Shown in pieces: positions 17,188 through 26,577 of a stretch of 64,000 nucleotides of DNA. Under the pieces are notes generated by a model, which worked only from the letters and a program-made list of their open reading frames with translations, was not told the origin of the DNA and did not search any database. The stretch's first letter is position 1. Every line of letters starts with the position of its first letter. Location of the stretch: NCBI GenBank assembly GCA_017435565.1, contig JAFSEU010000026.1:1-64000 (forward strand), written 5' to 3'. Position numbers and translations under genes: made by a program. This DNA comes from Oscillospiraceae bacterium. Lineage in GTDB: Bacteria; Bacillota; Clostridia; Oscillospirales; Ruminococcaceae.

Positions 17188-18123
17188 ATGTGCACTACTG
17201 TCGCAATGAGTAATAAGGTGTTCTGTTTTGGCAGAAATATGGATATCGAATGTGGTTTCGGTCAGAGTGTTGTGATTGTTCCGAGGAATTTTCAGCTCAG
17301 GTTCAGAAAATGCGATGATGTGGCAAGCCATTATTCAATAATCGGAATGGCGGCTGTAAAGGATAATTATCCGCTTTATGCCGATGCGGTGAATGAATGC
17401 GGACTTGTCGCCGCGGGGCTGAATTTCCCCGATAATGCGCATTATTCCGAGGCTGTTAAATCCGACGAATACAATGTTTCTCCCTTCGAGCTGATACCCT
17501 TTGTCCTTTCTGGATGCAAGGATTTAGGCGAGACAAAGAGTTTGCTTTCACGCACAAACCTTGTCGGAATTGATTTTGATGATAATTTGCGATTAACTGA
17601 GCTTCATTGGCATTTTGCCGACAAAAGCGGGTCGCTAGTATTTGAATGCACAAGGCAGGGCAATTTTGTTTATGACAATCCTCTCGGGATTCTCACGAAC
17701 AATCCGCCGTTTGAATATCATCTTCAGAATTACGGGCTTTATTGTAATTTGAAGGCTCAAAACCCGGATGATATGAAAAAATGCAGTCTGACGGAAAAAT
17801 CAACCATCGGAAAGGGGCTTGGTGCATTTGGTCTGCCGGGAGATTTTTCGTCACAGTCACGTTTTGTAAAAGCAGCATTTCTTCTTGAAAATTCAAAATA
17901 TGAAGGCTCTGACGTTGTGCAGATGTTTCATATACTCGATTCGGTTCGTATAGTCAGCGGAAGCATCGAGCTCGGAAACGGCAAGGATTATTATACGCTG
18001 TATTCCGCTTGTATGGATGCTGACAACGGCATTTATTACTATAAATTATATGATTGCCCGAATATTGTCGGAATCAATATGAATGATGAAAACCTTGATT
18101 CTGACAGTCTGATTGTTTTTTAA
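17188..18123 (+). CDS. Choloylglycine hydrolase / penicillin V acylase family amidase
   Basis: This 311-residue Ntn-hydrolase is of the linear-amide C-N hydrolase family, which includes bile salt hydrolases and penicillin V acylases. I chose ATG 17188 because it puts Cys at position 2 (MCTTVAMS), the nucleophile exposed after Met removal, and because AAAAGGGGTG sits just upstream; an in-frame GTG at 17179 would bury it. Other family residues are visible: FGRNMDIE (Arg and Asp near 17-20), NECGLVAAGLNFPD near 71, GILTNNPPFEYH (Asn near 171) and SQSRFVKAAF (Arg near 223). There is no signal peptide, so it is probably cytoplasmic. The sequence does not say whether the substrate is a bile salt or an acyl-homoserine or other amide. 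Terminators flank it on both sides. Confidence 0.88.
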   Translation: MCTTVAMSNKVFCFGRNMDIECGFGQSVVIVPRNFQLRFRKCDDVASHYSIIGMAAVKDNYPLYADAVNECGLVAAGLNFPDNAHYSEAVKSDEYNVSPFELIPFVLSGCKDLGETKSLLSRTNLVGIDFDDNLRLTELHWHFADKSGSLVFECTRQGNFVYDNPLGILTNNPPFEYHLQNYGLYCNLKAQNPDDMKKCSLTEKSTIGKGLGAFGLPGDFSSQSRFVKAAFLLENSKYEGSDVVQMFHILDSVRIVSGSIELGNGKDYYTLYSACMDADNGIYYYKLYDCPNIVGINMNDENLDSDSLIVF

Positions 18124-18127
18124 TTGA

Positions 18128-18166
18128 AAAAGCCGCCGCTTTTCTTATGAAAAGCGGCGGCTTTTG
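18128..18166. terminator. Bidirectional terminator between convergent genes
   Basis: AAAAGCCGCCGCTTTTC and GAAAAGCGGCGGCTTTT form a near-perfect 17-base stem with A and T runs on either side. It serves the plus-strand amidase and the minus-strand glycan operon. Confidence 0.92.
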
Positions 18167-18185
18167 ATTTTAGCTGAATGCTTTG

Positions 18186-19631
18186 TTATTTTTTCAGTAT
18201 TTTTTTCACAAGCGGATTTATATCCACGACCTTGAACGCTGCAAAGCAAAATACAAAAATAATCCCCAGAACAATATAAAACAGCATTATCTGAACCAGA
18301 TTTGTAAATGTGAACAGCTTCATTCCGATTATGCAGGCAACCGCGCAGACAGCGATTACGCCTGCCATTTTTGCGAGAATTTTCGGTGAAGAAAGACCGC
18401 CGAGATTTCTTCTCAGCTCAATATAGCTTGCGCTGCAGCCGACAAAGGCAGAAATTGTTGTTGCAAGAGCCGCACCGATGAGCTTGAGATGAGGAATGAG
18501 AAAATACAGCAAAGGAATGTCGATTAAAAGAACGACGGCAGAAAGTATTATTGAGAATTTTTTCTTTCCGATTCCGTTGAGAACGACGGAGAGCATCGCA
18601 TAAAACGACAAAAGAAATGTGCCGAAGCAAAGCAGTGAAAGCGCAGAACCCGCACTTTCGTATCCGCTGTCATAAAAGCTGACAAGCAAAGGCTTTGCCG
18701 TTAATGATATCAGCACAACAACGGGAAGAATGAGCATATACAGAATATTGCAGTTTTTCTTCACAAGCTCTGCAACGCCTGCTTTGTCACCCAAAGTCCA
18801 TTTTTCAGAAACATACGGCAGAATTACAAGATAAAAAGCCGAAACAAGATAATACGGAACAAGCGAGAAGGTGTGCACACCCGTGTAAAGTCCCGTCAGC
18901 TCCATATCCTTTCGCACATACTGCAAAAAGAAAGTGTCCATATTGAGCACGAGCGTGATTGCGGCGAAAAAGCTTATAAACTCAACCGAGGATTTTGCAA
19001 TTTTCTTGTACGTCAGCGTTTGCGCATTCTCTCTCTTTTTTGTGAGAACATCGGAACGCCTGAGAAAAAAGCAGGTAAGCAAAGCGCTGAGAACGGATGC
19101 TAAAGTAAAGCCCCAGATTACGCCGCTTGGCTTGTCGCTTTTAAATACATATGCAAGCGGAACCGAGGAAAGCCTTAAAATCGGGTAAACGATTGTAACG
19201 ATTGCCTCGGCAAGAAATAGCTTGGCGCCATTTAGACCGCCCGTTAAGGCAAAATAAACTCCTGTTGCCAGAATAAGCAAGCTAAGCTGTCTGAAATAGC
19301 CTGTGAGTGAAGGGTCGCCGAACTGCTCTGCAAAAATCGGTGCCAGAACGAAATTGAGCAAAGAAAGAGCAATTCCGAAAATTATCTGAAAGACAAAGCC
19401 TTTTTTCAAAACCTCACCGGCATTGTATTTTTCCGAGGAAATCGACTTGGAAATTGCCTGCCGTGCACCGTTTGTCAGAAACATATAGTAAAAGTTGCAG
19501 AATGAGATGATCGTTCCCACAACACCGTATTCTGCCAGCGAGAGCATTTTTCCCAGCAGAAAGTGCAGTACATATGCTGCCAGAACAACTGCAATTTTTG
19601 CAATTGAATGATAGCCTACGCCTTTGAACAT
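18186..19631 (-). CDS. Polysaccharide flippase (MOP/Wzx-type)
   Basis: The 481-residue polytopic membrane protein has about 14 hydrophobic segments spread over its length. Its opening, GVGYHSIAKIAVVLAAYVLHFLLG split over residues 4-27, and ARQAISKSIS near 58 fit the MOP-family polysaccharide exporters, which flip lipid-linked glycans across the membrane. It is last in a five-gene minus-strand run with glycosyltransferases and a pyruvyl transferase, and it starts two bases after the preceding stop. A sporulation-type (SpoVB) flippase is an alternative, but the glycan context favours polysaccharide export. Confidence 0.85.
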   Translation of the reverse strand: MFKGVGYHSIAKIAVVLAAYVLHFLLGKMLSLAEYGVVGTIISFCNFYYMFLTNGARQAISKSISSEKYNAGEVLKKGFVFQIIFGIALSLLNFVLAPIFAEQFGDPSLTGYFRQLSLLILATGVYFALTGGLNGAKLFLAEAIVTIVYPILRLSSVPLAYVFKSDKPSGVIWGFTLASVLSALLTCFFLRRSDVLTKKRENAQTLTYKKIAKSSVEFISFFAAITLVLNMDTFFLQYVRKDMELTGLYTGVHTFSLVPYYLVSAFYLVILPYVSEKWTLGDKAGVAELVKKNCNILYMLILPVVVLISLTAKPLLVSFYDSGYESAGSALSLLCFGTFLLSFYAMLSVVLNGIGKKKFSIILSAVVLLIDIPLLYFLIPHLKLIGAALATTISAFVGCSASYIELRRNLGGLSSPKILAKMAGVIAVCAVACIIGMKLFTFTNLVQIMLFYIVLGIIFVFCFAAFKVVDINPLVKKILKK

Positions 19632-19633
19632 TT

Positions 19634-20929
19634 TTAAGCCTCCGTTTTTTCGTCTGCGGCAATTTTAAGGTAAATGCCGTAATGTCCTTTGTTTTTGAGA
19701 TATTTTTTCAGAAGATATGCGTGTGAAAAACGCTTGACAAAAAGCACCTTGTCGCTTTGTGAAAAGGTTTTTTCATACTTGCCCTTTTCCTTGATTTTCA
19801 GGCAGTTGTTGATTGAAAATCTATTTAATGGCTTTGACGACGGTGCGTTTATGAAAGAGCTTTCGCCAAAATCTGCGAGTGCGTCGGTTTTTGCTTTTGC
19901 ATATTCAAGCCTTTGTGAAATTGCGGTTTTTTTGTTGTAAATCTCCTTCAGATGTCCCTTGATGACCTCTTCAAGCGAGCAGTCCTCGACTTCAATCGCA
20001 CCGTTTTTGTGTGCTGCTTCAACAAGGCTTAATGCCCTTTGCGAGCGAACCACAACCACAGTCTGCCCGATATAATTTTCGTTATACTGAGCTTTTCCCC
20101 AAGGGTCACCGCAGCTTAAATCGGCGTATTCAGCAAAATAATCGTTGCAAAGCAGACAGCCTTGGCAGGCGTAGAGATAGCTGTTATATACAGCACCGAA
20201 CTGCGAACGGTTCAGCTTTTGTGAAACCTGAGTGCCGTCTGAGTAATCAATTTTAAAATTTCCCGGCCATACGCCTTCGCGGTATGCCGTTCTTTTGATG
20301 GTATCAACACTTTTACCCTTGGACATTCTTCTGATTAAATCCGGAGTTGAAAGCTTTGAGCAGAAAAGCCCGAACAAAAATGTGTCGGAATCAATTTTTC
20401 TGATTGACTGTGCCTGGCAGGGGAGAACCGTTGCTGCTGCATTCTTGAAATTTGTGCTGTATTTTGTACACAGCGGTGCACAGACATATTTTGAGCTTGC
20501 GTCCAAAGCTGTGATTTCGGTTTTGATTACAGGTTCAGCACACACGGGGGCGTTCTTGCTGTCAAGCGTTAATACTGAGCTGAAATATCCGTTTTCCAGG
20601 CCGTATTTCAAAAGCGCAGTCACAGCACCGCCCGAGCTTGATTTTTCGGAAATATCCTTGTCAGTCGCTCTTATGAGGAATATTTTTATGAATTTTCCGA
20701 TTACGCTTTGATTTGATATTGTGCTTTTCCTTGCTGTGCACACATTGATGCATTTTGAACATCCGACGCAAAGGTCGGTATCAAGCTTTGGAATATACTG
20801 CGAAAACTCGTTCTTTTCCATCGAAACGGCGCCTTTCGGACATACTCCCGCGCACATTCCGCATGAACGGCACAGAATTGCGTTATCGCTGATTTGCGAA
20901 TAATATTCAATTATTCTGCTTTTTTCCAT
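19634..20929 (-). CDS. Coenzyme F420 hydrogenase/dehydrogenase beta-subunit family iron-sulfur protein
   Basis: This roughly 431-residue protein has two ferredoxin-like clusters at the N-terminus (CRSCGMCAGVCP near residue 20 and CVGCSKCINVC near 53). The F420 hydrogenase beta-subunit domains follow (SSGGAVTALLKYGL near 100; CSKLSTPDLIRRM near 194; CQGCLLCNDYFAEYADLSCG near 243). Such proteins are often found beside polysaccharide pyruvyl transferases in surface-glycan loci, where their redox role is undefined; F420 itself is not expected in this kind of organism. The start at 20929 or 20935 follows AAGGAG and overlaps the upstream gene by about 20-30 bases, indicating coupling. Confidence 0.85.
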   Translation of the reverse strand: MEKSRIIEYYSQISDNAILCRSCGMCAGVCPKGAVSMEKNEFSQYIPKLDTDLCVGCSKCINVCTARKSTISNQSVIGKFIKIFLIRATDKDISEKSSSGGAVTALLKYGLENGYFSSVLTLDSKNAPVCAEPVIKTEITALDASSKYVCAPLCTKYSTNFKNAAATVLPCQAQSIRKIDSDTFLFGLFCSKLSTPDLIRRMSKGKSVDTIKRTAYREGVWPGNFKIDYSDGTQVSQKLNRSQFGAVYNSYLYACQGCLLCNDYFAEYADLSCGDPWGKAQYNENYIGQTVVVVRSQRALSLVEAAHKNGAIEVEDCSLEEVIKGHLKEIYNKKTAISQRLEYAKAKTDALADFGESSFINAPSSKPLNRFSINNCLKIKEKGKYEKTFSQSDKVLFVKRFSHAYLLKKYLKNKGHYGIYLKIAADEKTEA

Positions 20930-22124
20930 TTTCATAAAACTCCTTGCCGAGCAAAACGGTTTTCTGAGCATTTTCGGTCACCTTGGGAAGGTGAGAGACT
21001 TGTCTTTGATAAATGCTGTCGCAATTGCTTTGGATATAGTCGTATTTTTCCGCAAGCAAATCATATGAAACGTTGTTTATGTCAATTGTGCAGTCCTCAA
21101 GGTCGAAGGATTTCATCATGGCAAATGCTTTGTGTTCATAGGCGATGCAAAGGCAGGGGACGCACATTTTGCACGAAAATACTGCGGAATGATAGCGTGT
21201 TGCAACCATCATTTTCATATTTGCAATTTCCATCTGCTGCTTTACTCCCGATTCCTTATCGGAAAAAACAATTGTTCTGTCGGGATATTTCATACGACTG
21301 ATAAAGTCGTTTATAAGCGGCATATCGCTGTGCTTGTTGTAAAGCTGGGGGAAGAACTCAACAGAAAGGGCTTCGTCTTTTTCCATCAGCATATCAAAAA
21401 ACTTTACGAGCGAGGACATATAGTTTTCTTTGTCTTTTTCAGGGTCTGCACTATTTGGATATTTATATGAAAGGGGGGTAAAGCCAATTGTATTTCTGCG
21501 CTCTGAAGGCTTGACAACGCCGTCAAGCTTATGTGCAAAGCATGCGTCGGCAGCAAGAAAAATCTTGTCGTGCGAATCCTTCATAAACTCTCTGACATAG
21601 CCGTATGAAACGCTGTCACGCAGAACAATGAGCTTTGCACGTTTTAAAATGCTGCGGCGCAAAGGATTCATAAAACGCTTTTTGAAGGGGCCCATTGAGG
21701 GTGCGGAGAACACTACGCACTTGCCAAGAAGCTCGGGCACGAGCGTATAGATAATATGCAGAATTTCGTGGTTGATATAAATATCACCGATATAAGGACC
21801 GCCGCAGGAAGAAAAAACTATGTCGGCTTCTTCGTGCAGCTTTAAGAATTCTTTTACCCTTTTTGTTGCGAAAAGGCGTGTGTCAAGCCCGATTGATTTG
21901 AACATACACCATAAACAGAGCTGAGCAAAGAAGAAAAGCTTCCTGCACATATCCTGTTCTTTTATGCCGTATTCTTCAGGGATGAATGTGTACCCTTGGG
22001 TCTGGCGGAGCATAGTTATTTCGGCATCGTTTCCGAAATTTTCGTAAATCTGCTTTATCAGACCGATTGTTGCAGACTCATCGCCCCTATTATCGCAATG
22101 CTGATTCGTGATAATTACCTTCAT
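20907..22124 (-). CDS. Polysaccharide pyruvyl transferase family protein
   Basis: This roughly 405-residue cytoplasmic enzyme begins MKVIITNQHCDNRGDESATI, the usual N-terminus of the CsaB/WcaK-type family, which adds pyruvate ketals to cell-surface sugars. VFSSCGGPYIGD near residue 108 and the C-terminal ATRYHSAVFSCKM near 320 support the call. ATG 22124 is chosen because TTGGAG lies seven bases upstream; the longer TTG start at 22136 would include that ribosome binding site. The neighbouring iron-sulfur protein and glycosyltransferases point to modification of an exported glycan. Confidence 0.88.
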   Translation of the reverse strand: MKVIITNQHCDNRGDESATIGLIKQIYENFGNDAEITMLRQTQGYTFIPEEYGIKEQDMCRKLFFFAQLCLWCMFKSIGLDTRLFATKRVKEFLKLHEEADIVFSSCGGPYIGDIYINHEILHIIYTLVPELLGKCVVFSAPSMGPFKKRFMNPLRRSILKRAKLIVLRDSVSYGYVREFMKDSHDKIFLAADACFAHKLDGVVKPSERRNTIGFTPLSYKYPNSADPEKDKENYMSSLVKFFDMLMEKDEALSVEFFPQLYNKHSDMPLINDFISRMKYPDRTIVFSDKESGVKQQMEIANMKMMVATRYHSAVFSCKMCVPCLCIAYEHKAFAMMKSFDLEDCTIDINNVSYDLLAEKYDYIQSNCDSIYQRQVSHLPKVTENAQKTVLLGKEFYENGKKQNN

Positions 22125-22125
22125 C

Positions 22126-23100
22126 TTAATCTCCAATTTTTTTAGCTTTGATGTCTTTTATAAGTGTTGCAAGAGCGTCGCTATCACCCATTTTTACAAA
22201 GTAAATGCCTTCGTCGGTATCCTTGTAAAGCTCGTGGTTGGCACAATTTTCGCCGAGAATCATCGGCTTTTGCATTGCTCTGTAAATATAGGCCTTTCCG
22301 GGAATTGTACGCTTTGCCTTGCCGATTTTTTCGTTGAAATGTCCCGCGAGGCAAAGGTCGCTTTGCGCAATCTTTTCCGCAAGAGCCTCCTGGCTCAGCC
22401 AATCGTGATATTCAATGTTTTCGCTTTGGGGCTTTGAAAATTTATCGCTTACGGGCCCTACGATGATAAAGCGGAAATCTTTTTCGTTTTTGAGGATATC
22501 TGCCGCCTTTAAGACAACGTCAACTCCCTGAAGCGGCAGAATACTTCCGAAATAAAGCGCAGTAAAGCAGTTCGGGTTGTCAGTGCTTTTTTCTCTGGGG
22601 TAGTATATTGATTCGTCTGCTTTTAAATAAAGAGTGTTGATTTTGCTTTTATCAGCACCAAGCTCACTCACAAAGAATTCTGCGTGGGCTTTTGTGTCGC
22701 TGATGATTACGTCAGCAGCACCAAGTGTTTTTTTGTCAATGCTTTTGAGGAGTTTTCCCACAAGCGAATTCGGCTTGAACTTTTGCCTGTCAAGGCACAA
22801 TGTATCATACATTGAGATGAAAAAGTCGATATAAAGCGGTGATTTTTTAAACTTTGATTTAAATACAGGCACGACAAGCTGCGGCGCAAATCCGACAAAG
22901 CTTAAATCAAACGAGCTTTTCTTGGTTTTTATAAGGCTTGTGTATACCTTTAAAAGCCGCTTGAAATAGCTCTTTTCGGAGCTTCCGATAACGGTGATAT
23001 CCTTGCAGGTTTCCTTTATAAGCTCAATTTCCTGCACATTCCTCAGGTAATCGAGATTTTTTGTTGTGACGAAAAGAACACGCTTGTTTTCAAAATTCAT
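22126..23100 (-). CDS. Glycosyltransferase (GT4-like)
   Basis: The 324-residue protein has a two-Rossmann GT-B layout. It opens RVLFVTTKNLDYLRN, and the C-terminal half carries CFTALYFGSILPLQGVDVVL (near residue 192) and KAYIYRAMQKPMILGEN (near 270), which resemble the nucleotide-sugar-binding half of family 4 enzymes. The sugar donor and acceptor are unknown. It lies between a GT2 enzyme (6 bases upstream) and the pyruvyl transferase (1 base downstream), so it acts in the same surface-glycan pathway. Confidence 0.8.
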   Translation of the reverse strand: MNFENKRVLFVTTKNLDYLRNVQEIELIKETCKDITVIGSSEKSYFKRLLKVYTSLIKTKKSSFDLSFVGFAPQLVVPVFKSKFKKSPLYIDFFISMYDTLCLDRQKFKPNSLVGKLLKSIDKKTLGAADVIISDTKAHAEFFVSELGADKSKINTLYLKADESIYYPREKSTDNPNCFTALYFGSILPLQGVDVVLKAADILKNEKDFRFIIVGPVSDKFSKPQSENIEYHDWLSQEALAEKIAQSDLCLAGHFNEKIGKAKRTIPGKAYIYRAMQKPMILGENCANHELYKDTDEGIYFVKMGDSDALATLIKDIKAKKIGD

Positions 23101-23106
23101 ATAAAT

Positions 23107-24084
23107 TTAAGCTTCCTCAACCTTTGATTTTGCATTTTCCGCTGTCTGGTCATAATCAATTTTGCGGACACGCTTCTGAATATCTTCAAGAAGCTTTCTG
23201 TTTGCGGCGATAATATCTGCGAGAATGCCGATGATAAACGTCATAAATCCGAGAATCATCAGCGTGCTTGAAAGAATCAGCGACTGTATATGTCCGCCGC
23301 CCTCACCCATTGCGAAGAACACAAGAAACCTTACGCCGATGCCCATTCCGATGAGGAAGGGAACGAGAGCAAGAATCGTGAAGAATTTCAAGGGCTTATA
23401 CATAATATAGGCACGCAGAATTGTGAACATTGACTTTTTGACATAGCCCATCATACTGTTGAACAGTCTGGAAGGGCGAAGCTCACCGTTTGTACGAATC
23501 GGGACGGAGCCCATAGGAATTTTGTTTCTGCCCGCCTGAACAATCGTTTCAAGTGTGTAGGTGTATTCATTTGTAACGTTAAGCTGCATTGCGGCTTCGC
23601 GGCTGTATGCTCTGAATCCGCTGGGTGCGTCGGGTATATCGGTTTTTGAGGCCTTTCTTACAACCCAGCTTCCGAAATGCTGGAGCTTTTTCTTCAAAGG
23701 AGAAAAGTGCTCTGTCTGGTCAATGGGGCGTTCGCCGATGACAATATCATATTTTTCGTCAAGAATGGGGCGAACCAGCTTTTCGATATCTGCACCGTTA
23801 TACTGGTTGTCTGCGTCGGTATTTACAATAATATCGGCACCGTTGCGCAGACAAGCGTCGATTCCTGCCATAAAGCCCTTGGCAAGCCCCTTGTTCTGCC
23901 TGAAGTTTACCACATAGTGCACGCCCCAGTTTCTTGCAACCTCAACTGTGTTGTCAGCACTGCCGTCGTTGATGATGAGGTATTCGATTTCGTCGATACC
24001 GTCAATATGCTTGGGAAGGTCGTTGAGTGCAATCTCAAGAGTTTCCGCTTCGTTATAACAGGGAATTTGAATAATCAGCTTCAT
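23107..24084 (-). CDS. GT2 family glycosyltransferase (DPM1/GtrB-like) with C-terminal membrane helices
   Basis: The 325-residue protein has a GT-A catalytic domain: IIQIPCYNEAETLEIAL at the start, INDGSADNTVEVA near 38, the metal-binding DxD in IIVNTDADNQYNG near 86, and APSGFRAYSREAA near 155. Two hydrophobic helices follow (about 233-256 and 265-292) and a basic tail. This is the layout of polyprenyl-phosphate sugar synthases, which load a sugar onto the lipid carrier at the membrane. It is first in the five-gene minus-strand unit, behind a consensus promoter. Confidence 0.9.
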   Translation of the reverse strand: MKLIIQIPCYNEAETLEIALNDLPKHIDGIDEIEYLIINDGSADNTVEVARNWGVHYVVNFRQNKGLAKGFMAGIDACLRNGADIIVNTDADNQYNGADIEKLVRPILDEKYDIVIGERPIDQTEHFSPLKKKLQHFGSWVVRKASKTDIPDAPSGFRAYSREAAMQLNVTNEYTYTLETIVQAGRNKIPMGSVPIRTNGELRPSRLFNSMMGYVKKSMFTILRAYIMYKPLKFFTILALVPFLIGMGIGVRFLVFFAMGEGGGHIQSLILSSTLMILGFMTFIIGILADIIAANRKLLEDIQKRVRKIDYDQTAENAKSKVEEA

Positions 24085-24144
24085 AATATGCAGCTCCTTA
24101 AATAACTATTTTCCAAAAAATGGTATTATTTCACAATCCTCTTA

Positions 24145-24173
24145 ATTATACCACGCATATCGACAAATGTCAA
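24145..24173 (-). promoter_or_regulatory. Promoter of the surface-glycan operon
   Basis: On the minus strand, TTGACA (24173-24168), a 17-base spacer and TATAAT (24150-24145) precede the GT2 gene by about 60 bases. This is a perfect consensus. Confidence 0.88.
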
Positions 24174-24262
24174 ATGGAATGTAATATGCGAATCCTTTGG
24201 AAAATTGAGCGTTTATGTGCATTCCGGCAAAAGAAGAATCCACAGCGTATAGTGCTGTGGAT

Positions 24263-24850
24263 TTATCTTTCGCAGTTTATAATAGCTTTTAATGCAGACA
24301 GGATATCATCGTCTTTATAGGTGATAATTCTGTGGTTTTTAAATTGAGTGACTGCATTTTCGGGAATATCAGAGTTATTGGTAAGTATATACGCAAAATT
24401 GCAAGTGTTCATTCCGCTGAAGTTGTTGTACTCTTCTATACATTCATCAACATAGGATTGAGCGTGGATTTCGATTTCGTTGCCGTCTTCATCGTCCTCG
24501 AAGAACCACCATCCTTTTTCGTCCGTATATTCCCAGCAGCAGTCCGGAAGAATCAAAGAGTTGTTATATATAAAATAGCCGTAGCGGTCAACAGGATTTT
24601 CTGCGTTTCTCACATACTCAACAGGTAAATTGTGCTTGTGGATTATATTGTAGATACGATAATACGGAGAGAAGGACGTAACGTGCCAGCTGTATTTTTC
24701 TTTGGTGTTTTTATAATATGCTGACATTCGGTATCTTATAAAATCAATAGGAGTGGAAAGTATCATTCCGACGAATATGATGATTAGAAAAAATACTGCT
24801 ATAATATTTAAAAACACATTGCCAATGGCTGATAAAACCTTTTTCATCAT
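24263..24850 (-). CDS. Hypothetical membrane-anchored protein
   Basis: I do not recognise this 195-residue protein. One strong transmembrane helix lies near residues 10-36 (VFLNIIAVFFLIIIFVGMIL), followed by a basic juxtamembrane stretch and a soluble domain rich in aromatic and acidic residues (EYTDEKGWWFFEDDEDGNE near 105). The basic region just after the helix suggests the soluble part stays in the cytoplasm. ATG 24850 follows AAAGGAG by about seven bases and is preferred to the GTG at 24856. It stands alone, 180 bases upstream of the glycan operon, with no functional hint from its neighbours. Confidence 0.7.
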   Translation of the reverse strand: MMKKVLSAIGNVFLNIIAVFFLIIIFVGMILSTPIDFIRYRMSAYYKNTKEKYSWHVTSFSPYYRIYNIIHKHNLPVEYVRNAENPVDRYGYFIYNNSLILPDCCWEYTDEKGWWFFEDDEDGNEIEIHAQSYVDECIEEYNNFSGMNTCNFAYILTNNSDIPENAVTQFKNHRIITYKDDDILSALKAIINCER

Positions 24851-24920
24851 ATTCACTCTCCTTTATGTAATTATAGCATGAAAAATGCAATAAATCAAGA
24901 GGCTGCCCGGAATTAAGAAA

Positions 24921-24955
24921 ACAAAAACAGGCTTCAAAAAGAAGCCTGCTTTGAA
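24921..24955 (-). terminator. Intrinsic terminator of the putP gene
   Basis: On the minus strand, CAGGCTTC and GAAGCCTG pair around TTTTT and are followed by TTTTTGTTTTC. Confidence 0.88.
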
Positions 24956-24972
24956 AAAGATATTTTGTCGGA

Positions 24973-26544
24973 TTATTGACCGTCGTCTACAGCACCGGTG
25001 CGGACAGCCTCAAAGTCCTCCTCAATCTCCTTGGAGGGGGCTTTGGTCAAAAGCGAAACCGCAACAATGCAGATGGACGAGAAGACGAATGCGGGAAGTA
25101 ATTCATAGATAGCAAATACGCCGCCTATTCGGCTGAGCACCAACTTCCAGAAAAAGACCATAACCGCACCGCTTATCATACCCGCAACAGCACCGGGCTT
25201 GTTGATGCGTTTCCAGAAAAGTGAAAAGAGCATTACCGGCCCGAAGGTGGCTCCGAAGCCTGCCCAAGCGAAGGATACAATCTCGAAGATTACGCTGTTT
25301 TCATCAAGCGCTATTATAACGCCGATAAGAGTCAGCACCAACAGTGTAATACGGGAAACCGTCATAACCTGCTTATCGGTGGCGGATTTTTTGAAAATTC
25401 CCTGGAACATATTCTTGGAGAAAGCGGATGCCGCAATCAGCAGGTAGGAGTCAGAAGAACTGATAGTGGCAGCAAGAATTCCTGCCATTACAAAGCCGGC
25501 AAGAAGGGGCGGCAGGTAGGCTCTGGACATTGTGATGAAGATATTTTCGGCAGCTGATTTGGTGAGATGTTCAGTGGGGAACAATTGACGTCCGATCATG
25601 CCAATAAACACAGCAACAGCCAGTGAGATTACAACCCACACCATAGCGATTCGTCGTGAACGCTTGAGCTCGCTTTCTTTGCGGATTGCCATAAAACGCA
25701 GCAATACCTGCGGCATACCGAAATAGCCGAGACCCCACGCCAGCATTGAACAAATGCTTAAGAAGCTGTAGTCGGAAGGCTCGTTGAACAACGGCTTGCC
25801 TGCTTCGACAATCTGCTGACCGTCGGCATTTACTTTGGGAACTGCCATGCCGAAGAACTCAAAGAAACCGGGAATCTCACGGGCATTTTCAACGACTTTG
25901 CTGAGACCGCCTGCCTGCGCAGTACCGATAATAACGATAACCGACAAGGCTATAAGCATTATAATCGCCTGCATAAAATCGGAAATACTTTCTGCCAGAA
26001 ATCCACCCAATATTGTGTAAAGCAATACGAAAATTGCGCCGATTATCAGCATGAGCTGATACGGTGTACCGAACAGAGTGGAGAACAGCTTTCCGCAGGT
26101 GACAAAGCAGCTTGCAGCATATACAGTGAAAAAGATAAGTATGAATACGGCAGAGATTAACATAATGAGCTTATTTTTCTCTCGGAAACGATTTGAGAAA
26201 AACTCGGGCAGGGTAATGGAATTATTGGCTCGTATGCTATACCGTCTTAAACGTCTGGACACAATGAGCCAATTGAGATATGTACCCACCGCCAGACCGA
26301 TGGCAGTCCATGCAGCATCGGCAAGACCGCACCAGTATGCCACGCCGGGCAGACCCATAAGCAACCAGCCGCTCATATCAGAGGCTTCTGCGCTCATTGC
26401 AGTGACCCATGGTCCGAGCGAACGCCCACCGAGAAAGTATTCCTCGGAGTTTTTGTTGGCACGCCTGGCATACAGAAAACCTATCGATATAACTGCAGTC
26501 ATATAGATGACCATGGCTACCAGAATCTGTATTGTATCATTCAT
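24973..26544 (-). CDS. putP: Sodium/solute symporter, PutP-like (sodium/proline)
   Basis: The 523-residue transporter has about 13 hydrophobic helices and belongs to the sodium:solute symporter family. The signature EEYFLGGRSLGPWVTAMSAE (residues about 32-51) and DMSGWLLMGLPGVAY just after it are typical of PutP. The later SFAWAGFGATFGPV near 415 is also typical. It probably imports proline with Na+. Start 26544 (MNDTIQIL) follows GGAGGGAATTTT; the ORF can be extended to 26619 but that would pass through the promoter. It is monocistronic with its own promoter and terminator. Confidence 0.92.
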   Translation of the reverse strand: MNDTIQILVAMVIYMTAVISIGFLYARRANKNSEEYFLGGRSLGPWVTAMSAEASDMSGWLLMGLPGVAYWCGLADAAWTAIGLAVGTYLNWLIVSRRLRRYSIRANNSITLPEFFSNRFREKNKLIMLISAVFILIFFTVYAASCFVTCGKLFSTLFGTPYQLMLIIGAIFVLLYTILGGFLAESISDFMQAIIMLIALSVIVIIGTAQAGGLSKVVENAREIPGFFEFFGMAVPKVNADGQQIVEAGKPLFNEPSDYSFLSICSMLAWGLGYFGMPQVLLRFMAIRKESELKRSRRIAMVWVVISLAVAVFIGMIGRQLFPTEHLTKSAAENIFITMSRAYLPPLLAGFVMAGILAATISSSDSYLLIAASAFSKNMFQGIFKKSATDKQVMTVSRITLLVLTLIGVIIALDENSVIFEIVSFAWAGFGATFGPVMLFSLFWKRINKPGAVAGMISGAVMVFFWKLVLSRIGGVFAIYELLPAFVFSSICIVAVSLLTKAPSKEIEEDFEAVRTGAVDDGQ

Positions 26545-26577
26545 AAAATTCCCTCCGAATCGATATATTTGTATATT

